Shown piece by piece: positions 23,771 through 34,271 of a DNA stretch of 64,000 nt (its first letter is position 1; every line of letters starts with the position of its first letter). The notes under the pieces are model-generated. The model was not told the DNA's origin. It saw nothing but the letters and a program-made list of their open reading frames with translations, and made no database searches. Both the position numbers and the translations under genes were made by a program. Origin of the DNA: Tamarix chinensis (lineage: Eukaryota > Streptophyta > Magnoliopsida > Caryophyllales > Tamaricaceae); contig CM060175.1 of assembly GCA_030549775.1 (NCBI GenBank), positions 17,528,212-17,592,211 on the forward strand, read 5' to 3'.

Positions 23771-25181
23771 TTCCAAAATCTCAACATAACCATACAATTA
23801 ACCCATCCAAATCATTCTTACATCATATATATACATAGTCAAACAACTAATTTAGCTTATCACAAGCTATATCATACTCAATTAATCAAATATATATATT
23901 AAGGTTTTCGGAAATTTATACCGAATGAAATCAACACAATCGGGACAAGAAAATGCCGGAGAAGCTTCGTCGGGGAACGAGGGTGGCTCGCCGGTGGTCG
24001 CCTAAGCTCGCCACGGCCGGACGGTGGCGGCACAGCCTACGCGGTTGCTGCTGCTATGCGCGACTGTTGGGCGTGGCTGCTTCGGTCGCTGTTGTTGAGC
24101 TGGCTGCTGCGCGGCGTCGCCAGCGGTGGTCGGTCGTGGCCAGCGAAGGAGGAGGGAGGAGTTGGGGAGAAGAATAGAGGTGGCTAGGGCTTCGGGATAG
24201 GGGCAAGGCGCAGGGGCCAGGTGGTCGAGGCTGTTGGGGAAAAGAAGAGAAGAGAAAGGAAGAAAGGAAAAGGGAAAAAGGAAGAGAGGGGGGTCGAGGC
24301 ACCGACGGTGTTGTTCTTTTTTTTTCCACCGACGGGTGTTGTGTGTGTGTTTTTTTGCACAAATAAAATAAAATAATAAATACTAAAAATATTATTGGAA
24401 GATTTTATCTAAATTTATTAAACAAAAATTTATTTCGAACGGATCCGAAGACTCAAAATTAATAAAATAGTTATATAAAGAATTTCGGAAGAATTTACCG
24501 ACGAACGTAAAACATTTATATTACTTACGGGAATACATTATAAGACCCCGAAATAATACTTAAAAACATATATCAAAATATTTAAGTCAAATTCGAATAA
24601 ACTGAGACTAATTTAAATAAGTTCCGCAATCAGTTTTCCGTATATCAAAAGCATGAAATAGAAGAAAATTAATTTCGGAAAGAAATTCTTAAATAAATAT
24701 TTTAAATTTAAAACTTCCCAAAAATATTAACGATTTTCGAAAATGAATAAATTTAGAGTCGGAAATATTTTCTACGGATAAAATCATTACAATAAATTTA
24801 ACTATTTAAACAGAAATTCTATAACTTAAATAATATATTTCGTTAACGAAATATAACTTCAAAACAAAGCCGTAATCACATGACGAAGTTATAATCGAAA
24901 ATGAATTTAAAATATTAAAAATCAAAATACGAGAAAGAACGGGAATATATATTTTTAACCGAGACTCGAACTCATAAGAATATAATAAAATCATTGTCGT
25001 TAATGAATTTATCTAGAATGGTTCGCAACGACAACGGTTAATTAAATTCAAATATGAATTCGAAATCGTCGATAAATCCATAAAACGAATCAAAATTAAA
25101 ATAATTAAATATTTGCATCAAATTACATTAATCAAATCATTAAACTTAATAATTTGGATTTTAAAAATACGGGGTATTACA

Positions 25182-25707
25182 CAACCACTCCCTTAGCCGA
25201 TACAATGTGACCAAGGAAGACTACCTCCTGGAACCAAAACCCGCACTTCGACAGCTTCGCATAAAGGTGATGTTCTCTCAACGTACCCAAAATAGTGCAT
25301 AGATGCTACTCGTGCTCCTCATTTCCCCGGGAATACACCAGAATATCATCAATAAATACCACCACAAACTGGTCGAGGAAAGGTCTGAATATCCTCGTCA
25401 TCAAATCCATGAACATTGCGGGGACATTTGTAAGTCTAAAGGGCATTACTGTAAATTCATAATGCCCATACCGGGTCCGAAATGAAGTATTCATAATATC
25501 AGTATCATTAATCCTCAACTGATGCTACCCGGACCTTAGGTCAATCTTGGAGAACAATGTAGCACCCTTCAACTGATCAAATAAATCATCAATTCTCGGG
25601 AGTGGATACTGGTTCTTCACCGCTAATTGGTTCAACCCTTGGTAATCAATGCATAGACAGAGACTACCATCATTCTTTTTCAAAAACAATACCGGCACTC
25701 CACAACC
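25182..25707 (-). pseudogene. Ty3/gypsy RT fragment (continuation of 16458-18775)
   Basis: The minus strand carries RT: '[13 protein letters not shown]' near 25665-25700, '[19 protein letters not shown]' near 25580-25640, 'FIDDILVYS' with the catalytic aspartates near 25331-25357, and '[14 protein letters not shown]' near 25440-25490. It ends abruptly at about 25707, where LTR-like non-coding sequence of the outer element begins. Protease, gag, PBS and the 5' LTR of this gypsy element are absent, so the copy is 5'-truncated. Confidence 0.88.
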
Positions 25708-26594
25708 TTAGTAAAAATTTCCATCAAAGAGGCAAAACCTTCAATTAAAAGATTTAAACTTCCACAACCTTAAAAACAAGAGGTTAAAACTTACAAATTT
25801 TCTAATAATCTTAACTAATCAAGAAACTCGAATAAATGTAGACAACAAAATTAACTCCTTCAAGGGGAATAGAGGAAATAATTAGTTGAATGCAAAGATC
25901 TCTCTTACTTAAGAATAAGACTAGAGGGAGCTAGAGAAAGAATAAAAAAGAGTGAAATGAATTAGAGTGAAAATTCGAAGCGGAAATTAATCGGCATAAG
26001 TGTTGAGAAGCTCAGGGTATTTCAGCGGCTGAAAAAAAGTAAAGAAAATAGATTTTTAGGATTATTTATAGCCAATGAATTGGTTAAGGAACGAATGAGG
26101 ATATGCAAAAGATTGAAATCCTAATTTAAACACTCAAAACTAGGCTGAACAATTGAATTTATCAAGAATAAGTTTCACTTTAGACCTCAAATGGTGATTC
26201 TTTGGAGAATACAAGTAAATTTCATCAAGAAAAGATCTAACATAAGAAAGGAAATGATAGATCAGCATGGAATGAAAATTTTCTAGCTATGTAGTGATAC
26301 TATAGAAAGAATCATATGTTTCTGAGTTGCATAGAGGAGAGAGAAAGAAGAAGATAAAGGATGAGGTCATCCTCCCCCTCTTCTGTTGAAATTAGACATT
26401 TGAATCAATTTGAGGCAAACTTAAAGTCGAATAAATGATCAAAAGCTTCTAAGCTATTCTAGCACAAGAAGAAGGAAACCCTTAGCTTTAGAATCCACTA
26501 ACATACTATAATACCCCAAAACTTTATTTTAAGATTTAAGAATAAAATAAGAAATTATTGAATAAGATTTAATTATATGCGTCATTTCTAATAA

Positions 26595-26683
<89 letters not shown>
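26595..26683. repeat. (ATT)n microsatellite, about 30 units
   Basis: Uninterrupted ATT/TTA repeat of about 89 bp in the outer LTR part of the 11625-27133 insertion. Confidence 0.95.
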
Positions 26684-27138
26684 GTAAGGATCTAACTAGT
26701 AAAGGCTAAATTTATTTGCTAACCTAAGATAAATTATAAATGAACCATAATAATAATTTCTAATTTATTAAAGATTATTCAGGAACAGCTCAGAATTAGA
26801 TTATCAAGGATCCATTTTGATGTAACAAATTTTCCAGAAAAATAAGCTTTGAAAAGCACTTGCTTCGACAAATCAATCAATCCATTTGGTTGGATCAATC
26901 GATTGTTCTACAAATTAGTTGATCAATTTTGTTAAAACAAAACCCTAGATGAAATGATGGACCATTCAATTTGTTCGCCAAGAAAACTTATTTTATTCCA
27001 TTTTTTTCAAAATTTTCTAATTCCTCATTAAATCAAATCCAAACTATAGTTTCAAATCAAGACAAAAATCTTCCAAATTTCATTAAATAATAGAATTCTC
27101 ATTTTATAAATCTTCCAAATATGGGGTATTACAACATA

Positions 27139-28571
27139 TGTTTTAGAAAATTTGATTAAATATCCCTATTGACCATTTGATTAAGTGAGCTCAGTTTTGC
27201 TTTCCCATAACATAGGAAGTGCATCAGTTAACCTTACCTTCTCAAACCTCTGGTAGAGCATTTTAACTACTAAGAAGCTTTACTCTCTTCCCTCTCATAT
27301 GGGCAAGTCTATGATTTCATAAATTATAAGATTCTTCCATGGAGTTTACCTTAGTCGAAAAATATAACTTTACTTGATTTTGATATAGTGAGTAACACTT
27401 TCTCTCCTTGGACACTAGCATGGACCTCTTTGTTAACTTCCAACCGCCTCTTCCAAACCAACTCAAGTAACCCTCATCATCAAAATTCCTAGTCGAGATG
27501 AGGGTCAACCTCAAGTCTAAAACATGTCTTATTTCTTGAGTTATAAATTACAACCCAACTTGATTCTAGTCATATAGTTCTTATACCGAATGTCTTTGAG
27601 ATGACATCATTACCCATCCACACTTCACCAAAGTTTTTGGATGTGTAAGAGGAGAAAAACTTATAGTGTGGGTGATGTGGTTAGACACACTTGTGTCGCT
27701 ACCTAGTTAGCATTCACACTTCAAGTGCTTGTGCAAGCATTCAGACAGTTTGAGATAACCAATAGCCCATCATTGATGATGATTGTATCTCCCCATCCAT
27801 ATTACCTTTCCTCTTCACACCCTTATTCAAATCCCAACAATCCTTCTTCTAATGGTCTAAATTCTCACAATGGAAGTAAGATTAATCCTTCTTTGAGTTC
27901 CTTTCTTTTCTCTTTGACCCCCATGTTTGCATTTTATACTTAGATCTCCCTCATCTCGCTAAAAGTGTCTCAAACTTTGATGATGAAATTGCATTATATC
28001 CTCTTCTCCCAAAAGTGGCGTTGTAATTGATGCCATTGTGAGCCTTCTGCATAGGGAGAAATTGCTAAGAGATATAGAAATAGCCTCCTAGCTATCCGGT
28101 AAAGAATTTAAGACTAGTAGATCTTGAAATTAATCTTTGAACACTATTTTCATGTTCTTCAACTCAATGAATATATTTTAAAACTCATTAAGGCGTGTTG
28201 TGCAATGCTATCCATCTTCATAACTCAATTTGTACAACTTTCTTATGAGTTGTACCTTATTTCTAGAGGTTTTGTTCTTATACAAGGAATATAGCTTGTA
28301 TCACACTCTATAGGTAATTGTTTCTTGCTCAACATGATAAATGACACTGTCATGAGAGATATAACCACAAACTCTTCTATTGAGCTTCTTCTATTCCCTA
28401 TTTTTTCATGATTTTAGGCATGTCTCATTTATTCTCAATTGGATCGACCGACTCTTTCACATAGAGTAGGTCTTCCACCTTACTTTTTCATGTCCTATAA
28501 TTTGTGCTATTGAACATTACTATGACTAGTTTACCAACTGCCATGACTACAAATATGTCTTTCATACCAGT
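27139..28571 (-). pseudogene. Copia gag, protease and N-terminal integrase remnant
   Basis: This is the 5' half of the element whose 3' half is at 9066-11619. On the minus strand, 27317-27514 gives 'WKLTKRSMLVSKERKCYSLY', a pre-integrase block of Tnt1-like elements. Near 27845-27880 a decayed zinc knuckle reads CYHCENLDH. Gag-like text runs up to about 28500. A degraded primer-site complement (TTTCATACCA, near 28557-28568) precedes the LTR start at 28572. Many stops are present. Confidence 0.65.
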
Positions 28572-29120
28572 TATTACAAAAAATTCCCTACGTCGGGTGC
28601 ACAATACCCCTTTGACCATCAACACAATTATTAGAAAATGTAAGAGTAAATTGAAAACACAAATAATGAAGATTCATGGGAGAAAGAATATAGGAATTTT
28701 ATTGAGTATGAATAATTGGAGACAATTTGGAAGTTTGAACTACCAATTTCCTATATTTTTTCACCCTTTTAGAGTATTTTATACCCCCTCTCATTATTGG
28801 CCAAAATACTTAACCATCATTTACTTTTATAATTTATACATATTTCTACCTAACATTAGTCATAGTTAGAAAAACGTACAATTTACTACTTAATGATTAA
28901 CTTTATGAGTTAACCTCTGTCAACTTGATGGGTACTAAATCCCTTATATTAAAAAAAAGTACAAATATTCCCTAATTTTGTTTACATCTTCTCCCTTGGT
29001 ATTTGATTGGATGACAACCAACCGTTCCCATCAATTAGTCTTTAGCCATCATCCTTTGACTGGCTAATGCCCGTGGCCGACGCCATTTGGGCAACAGTCC
29101 TTTTGTCAGGAAACCTCAAT
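28572..29120 (-). mobile_element. Copia 5' LTR
   Basis: This is the partner of the split LTR 3561-4037 plus 8904-9065, with the same word order throughout. It begins TATTACAAAA after the primer-site remnant. The right end is approximate (about 29100-29120). The substitutions and small indels against the partner indicate an old insertion. Sequence from about 29120 to 29464 is ordinary AT-rich DNA with a short (AT)n tract near 29142-29154 and no gene. Confidence 0.65.
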
Positions 29121-30439
29121 ATAGCGGCAATTGAATCTTTATATATATATATATGCTACTTTACATAGCAATATTGGATACTTTGGTACTTTCAATACAT
29201 GTTCATATTTATATCATATTATTTTTTGGTCAAAGCCTTTAGCTTTAGAGCTTCTATCGTACGGATACAAAGGTGTGTAGTATTATGGTCATGCACGAAA
29301 CATTTGAGACTTGTAGGGGGTGTAATATAATCATATGTGAAATAATAACCATTGGCGAAGGGAAAAGTCTATTTACAATGGATATGAAAAATGTAAATTT
29401 GTATTGAATTAAATAAATAAAATACTACTCATCGCTAATTGGAAAATAAGAGCCGGAGGTTCTCTGAAATGCCCCGAAAATTTCTAATTTTATAAACTAC
29501 ATTTAAAGGATATTTATTATAAGAATTATTTAAATAAATTATTTTTTAAATTGACTTAATTAGGGCAAATCAAGAAGAAATTTATAAGTATTTTTATTAG
29601 AAAAGAATTTGGGTATTTTAGCTAATTAAGCATTTTATTTTTAAAATAAATTAAATAAATTATTTTATTTAAAATAAGAAGGAGAAAATAGTTTCAAGTT
29701 AATATTAATTTTATAAATAATTTAATTATAGAAAATTAGGATGTTTTGCTAATTAAAAAGGAATTTATGGAAAATCTTTTAAAAATCCTAATTTAGCCTA
29801 AAAAAAGGGATTTAAATATTATTTTATTTAAATATTATCATTTTTAAATATCCCAAATATTCTAATTAATTTAATTGAGCCAACCCACTATTTTTATTTT
29901 TCCTTTTTTTTCTTTTTCCTTTTCTTTTTCTTTTTCTTCTTCTTTTCTTTTTCTTTTCCTTCTTCTCCCCGAACTGGGCCAGCCCGGCAACCCAGTCTTC
30001 CTCTTCTTCTTCCTTCGGCCCAGCCCGAGCCGCGCGTCCTCCTACCGCCGTCCCTCGCAGCACTGCGTTTTAAGCTCTTTCCTTCCCCAAACGTGTCGTC
30101 CCATTTAAGTCAGCCTCCCTCGCGTCGAACCGGACCAGCCCCCTCCTCCTTTCTTCTTCCTCCTCTCTCCTCCGTCGCCGCTGCTGCAACTCCTGCGCCC
30201 GATAATGGCGGCGACGGCTACGCGGAACTTGACTGACCGATTCACCCTTATTTTTCTTCCTCTCGACCCACACATGAGCTTGGCATGATCAATTATCCTC
30301 AACTCTCGCTCGTTCCGTCTCTTTTGGCTCGCGAAATTTCGACCCCGACCCAAATGATCGACGATCGATTCCTGCCACCGGCCACCATAACTCTAGCATA
30401 CAATACCACCCAGGCGACCCCCAAAACCCTTATAACCCA

Positions 30440-30458
30440 TCTAAACTCTATAAATAGC
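30440..30458 (+). promoter_or_regulatory. LTR TATA box
   Basis: CTAAACTCTATAAATAGCC is a strong plant TATA context. The same words lie at the equivalent position of the minus-oriented LTR (15557-15570). Confidence 0.6.
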
Positions 30459-32099
30459 CTAATGTGGATGTTTTCGAGACTTCTTCTTCTCGAAAACCCT
30501 AAGAGAGATCTTCCTGCCACCGCCCCGTTAGACGACTATCACTCCACCTCCGGCCAACTTCAATGCCTTATCTTGCTCCCAATATCTTCCCTGCAATACC
30601 CCCTAATTAACTAAACTAACCACAACCTTCGATTCATCTTGTACAAGCCTCCATAATTGCACAAAGTTGGTTAGTTGCTTTGACAGAAAATTTCACCCGA
30701 GACATTGAATCACCTTCCACCACCACATGCGCCGCTTCTAACACCTTCCAAACCAACCATTAACTCCTGATAAATCTCCTCCGCAACCCCATATAATTAT
30801 TTTAATTTTCTTCCTCTCCATCACCCATTTTCCTAATTTTTGGCCCCCTTAGACCCATTTTCCGGCCACCTTCGGGAACCATCGCCGATGCCACCTTCAT
30901 CCTCCAACTCAAGGTGATGCTATAGACTTTTTAATACTTTATTTTGAATTATTTATAATTATTCTAATTTTAGCCAAAATTTTAGTATTGATTCAACTTT
31001 AATTATTATTATTATAATTATTATTATTAGTAATATTGACTGTATTCTAATTTCTAATTTTTTTTACAGGTCTGGAAGTATTATTTAGTAAGATACAGTA
31101 ATTATCTAGGCCTTTACCTATTTGCTTAGATTTTTACATAATTGATGTTATTATTAATAATATTTATAATAATAATATTATTAGTATAATTACTTGGTTG
31201 ATACTGTGATTATTACTGGAAGAAAAGAGGCCTTAAATTTTAATTATGCCTCGCATTTATAAAATTTATTAACATTATTAACATTTTTCAACATTATTTA
31301 AATTATATTACCATTATTACCTTTATTAAAATATAATATAAGTATATATATACATTATTAATTTTATTATCACAATTCTAAATAATATTATGTTTATCAT
31401 TGTGGGAGGGTTAGAAATCCAACTTTTAATTTTAAGAATTTTGATATCATTAATATCTAATATTCTATTTATAAAAAGTATCATTAATATTATTGTACTT
31501 TATTTATATTACTAATTATTTTTATTACTATTATTCTTATTATTGTTATTGTTATTATTATCATCATCATAGTTATGATATTATTAAATCTATTTTGGGA
31601 GAAGGGTAGAAACCCTTAGCTTATCACCTTTTCAAAAGAAAATAAGTGAATTAATTATATTAGTTCCTATAGTTAATTATTTAATAGTAAAATGTCATCC
31701 TAAAACCAAACCTCGAAATAAGTTAGAATTATATAAGAGAGTCTAATTCTAGTATGCTTTGATATAATAGGAACCCAATCAAATCCCTCAAGTGGAATAG
31801 GAGCGTGCACCAAGACCGGTGACGTTTTAGGTAAGGAGTGCTAAGGCCTTTTATGTGCTTATGTATATTATGTGTTTCGCATGTTATGTATCTAGTGTTT
31901 ATTATTATTAAATATTTTATATTTGGTATGACTTGGAGTTGAAGTATGTTTTTGTATGGCATGTGTACTATATGTATGTGACAATATGTGTTGTGACCCT
32001 GTAAGACATGCATGAGAGGATGTCGGTGTGGTTTGTATGTGAGAGGAAGGATGAAAAAGGAGGATGGGGAAAGAATTTGATTAAGGGAAGTGAGTTGAC

Positions 32100-32530
32100 C
32101 TAATTTTATGGTTTTATCAAGAATAATCTAATGTATGGTTTTATGTGGAAGAGTATAATTTATGGTTTTATGCGGAGAATATAATATATGGTTTTATTCG
32201 GGAGAATGTAATTTATGATATTATATGGGAGAATCTACTTTATGATTTGATTGGGAGAATCTAATTTATGATTTGTTTGGGAGAATCTAATTTATGGTGT
32301 GTTTGGGAGAATCTAATTTATGATGTTATTTGGGAGAATGTAATTTATGATATTATATGGGAGAATCTAATTTATGATTTGATTGGGAGAATCTAATTTA
32401 TGATTTGTTTGGGGGAATATAATTTATGGTTTTGCTTGAGAGATTCTAATTTATGATTTTATGTGGGAGAATCTAACTTATGGTCTTGTATAGGAGAATC
32501 TAATTTGTGGTTATGAAAGGGGAGAATCTA
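32100..32530 (+). repeat. ~26-30-bp tandem array, about 14 units
   Basis: Units of GGGAGAATCTAATTTATG plus a TTTTGTTT-like spacer repeat with small length changes. It is inside the solo LTR 29465-34271; I do not see it in the minus-oriented sister LTR. Confidence 0.85.
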
Positions 32531-32689
32531 ATCAATTGTATTATGTGGAAAAATCTTTGGGTTTTAAATGATTTGAATCTTTGGGTTAGTATGGTTTGAA
32601 CTTAGGGTTTGGCATGGAAGAATCTTTATGGTTTGAATTTAGAGTTGGTATGGACAAATCTTTGGGTCTTTTATGGTTTGAATTTAGGG

Positions 32690-32910
32690 TTTTGTATGAT
32701 GGAATCTAGGGTTTGCCTGGTGGTATTAATGGATGTAAGTTGGTATTAGGGTTTGTATGATAATATTAAGGTTTGTATGGTGGTAATTATAGTTGTATGG
32801 TGGTATTAGGATTTACATGGTGACATTGATGGTTGTATGGTGGTATTAGGGTTTGCATGATTAAATTTAGGGTTTCACGTGGAATTTTAGGGTTTGCATG
32901 AAAAAGGTTC
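32690..32910 (+). repeat. 20-bp RY/telo-box array (reverse of 13685-13930)
   Basis: GTATGG, ACATGG and GCATGA words fall at 32775, 32795, 32815, 32835 and 32855, exactly 20 bp apart. The better-preserved units read GGTATTAGGGTTTGCATG, the complement of CATGCAAACCCTAATACC. Looser TTAGGGTTT units continue on both sides. Confidence 0.8.
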
Positions 32911-33256
32911 AAAGGTTTGCATGGGGAGATTAATGTCTGCATGGGTATTAAATTTACGTATGGAAAGTTAATTTGGGATGTAAGGAATGTAATGTAAGTG
33001 TTGTTTGGGTGTTTGAGCACTTGGGATGAAAAATAGCACGTGGGGCAAATTAAGGGTATGGAGGAGACTGAATTATGGTTTGTTGTGGTTAATTGAGGTA
33101 TATGGTGGCTGATTAGGGTTTTTGGTGTTATCATGTGTAATTGGTGAATAAAGTATGATGATGGATATGGAATTTATGATTTATGATTCGTGCATGTCTA
33201 GGGTGAAAGCCTTTGAATAAGATACTTAAGACATTAATCACGTAAAGTGGAAGATG

Positions 33257-33600
33257 TTGAGCCGGGCCCAGACCGATCCACCGACATAATAGTGGTAGGG
33301 AATATTTCCCTCGCGACCGATCCACCGGCTATAATAGTGGCAGGGCATGTACCCTCGCGACCGATCCACCGACAATAATAGTGGGGGATCCCGAGCTCAA
33401 CAAAATCAAACCCTACAGTTGCTAAGACATGGGAAAGATACTAATTACTTACAATGGAACACCGTGCGAGAAGGGGCCAGACCGATCCACCGGCATATAA
33501 TAGTGGCAGGGTATGTTGCCCTCGCGACCGATCCACCTGCTAAAATAGTGGCAGGGTATGTTACCCTTGCGACCGATCCACCGGCTAAAATAGTGGGGTT
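33257..33600 (+). repeat. 'GACCGATCCACCGGCTATAATAGTGG' array
   Basis: At least six units of ACCGATCCACCGRC followed by ATAATAGTGG, separated by CAGGGTATGTTACCCTCGCG. It is the complement of the 13250-13580 units. Confidence 0.85.
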
Positions 33601-34271
33601 CCCGTACTCGTATGGACTTGATAAAAAGTATGGTGTGAAATGAATTCTGATCAGAGATTAATTTAAAAATTAATCCATTCTACAATTGGGCCTTTGTACT
33701 TTTACCCGGTTGATCATATGCATTTATGAATATGCTCTTTTATGTCCTACATAATTTATGTATTTATGTGTTGGCCTTAGTGATCAAATCACCTTACTCA
33801 GTACTGGACCCGTACTGATACTACCTTGGTTGATGGGTCCTGTGATGATCCACTGATGGTGGGGAGCAGACATCTTGTGCAGGTTTAAGATCAGAGACTG
33901 TTTTGGGGTGGCAGGCCTGACTTGAGTGAGTAGGCAATCCGGATATCGACCCATCGGGTTTTATCTTGTTTAAATGTATTTCTATTTGGAAGTTACAAGT
34001 GTTATTTGAAACTTCAAGGATATTGTAATTAACTCTTAATTTCTCGTACTCTGATTTTGTGTATGATCTTTCGAATCCTTTTATGAATTGTTAATTTGAA
34101 TTTAACGTAAAATTTTTCTTTAGCCTTAGTACTTGGTACTGGAACGGTTGGAGAGAACCGATCTGGTACTAAGTGTGGCGGTAACATTCCCAGAATTCAC
34201 AGGTTTTAAGTGTTTCTATCTTAATTGCTTCCGTTTTATAAAAAAAAATTAGTGAATTTTGGGGTGTTACA

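Larger units (their letters stand above)
18776..25181 (-). mobile_element. 6.4-kb LTR element nested in gypsy pol, with a very short interior
   Basis: The ends are TGTAACACCCTC and GGGGTATTACA, with a perfect 5-bp duplication CAACC (18771-18775 and 25182-25186). Removing it rejoins gypsy RT. A perfect complement of the initiator-tRNA-Met primer site (GCTCTGATACCA, 19881-19892) is followed after 3 bp by TGTAACACCCCC at 19896. So 19896-25181 reads as a 5.3-kb 5' LTR in minus orientation. A polypurine-like complement (CTACCCCCTTAAGAG) at about 19597-19611 suggests a left LTR of 18776-19596. The interior is thus only about 300 bp and non-coding. The left LTR does not visibly match the right one, which is unexplained. 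Confidence 0.7.
11625..27133 (-). mobile_element. 15.5-kb LTR insertion (itself nested) into the copia integrase
   Basis: The ends are TATAACACCCCC (TG decayed to TA) and GGGGTATTACA. They are flanked by a perfect 5-bp duplication ACATA at 11620-11624 and 27134-27138. Outside it, the copia integrase reads continuously across the joint (...NICGSMK...TTYFVTF). The element's own sequence appears to be 11625-12202 plus about 25708-27133, roughly 2 kb of LTR. The rest is a gypsy element inserted in it. The start resembles the LTR at 19896 (same TGTAACACCCCC start and 'CATGTTAGATRTAAGGC'). The right-hand part (25708-27133) has no coding sign except SSRs. Confidence 0.8.
29465..34271 (+). mobile_element. 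Complete 4.8-kb solo LTR (family L)
   Basis: It begins TGAAATGCCCCG and ends GGGGTGTTACA, with a perfect 5-bp duplication TTCTC at 29460-29464 and 34272-34276. In order it has an AT-rich start, a pyrimidine-rich leader (29880-30260), a TATA box near 30448, AT/ATT-rich tracts (30950-31600), a 29-bp array, the 20-bp RY/telo-box array, CCGG-type units (33257-33600), a 'CTTACTCAGTACTGGACCCG' block, and the conserved end with 'GTACTAAGTGTGGCGGTAAC'. It contains no PBS, PPT or pol. It is the collinear, opposite-oriented relative of 12203-16457. Confidence 0.88.

Noticed and set aside
23953..24362. GC-rich ORFs on both strands
   Set aside because: This is the leader zone of the LTR 19896-25181, equivalent to 14950-16050 and 29900-30250. 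Gly/Arg/Trp or Pro/Ser-rich frames are compositional.
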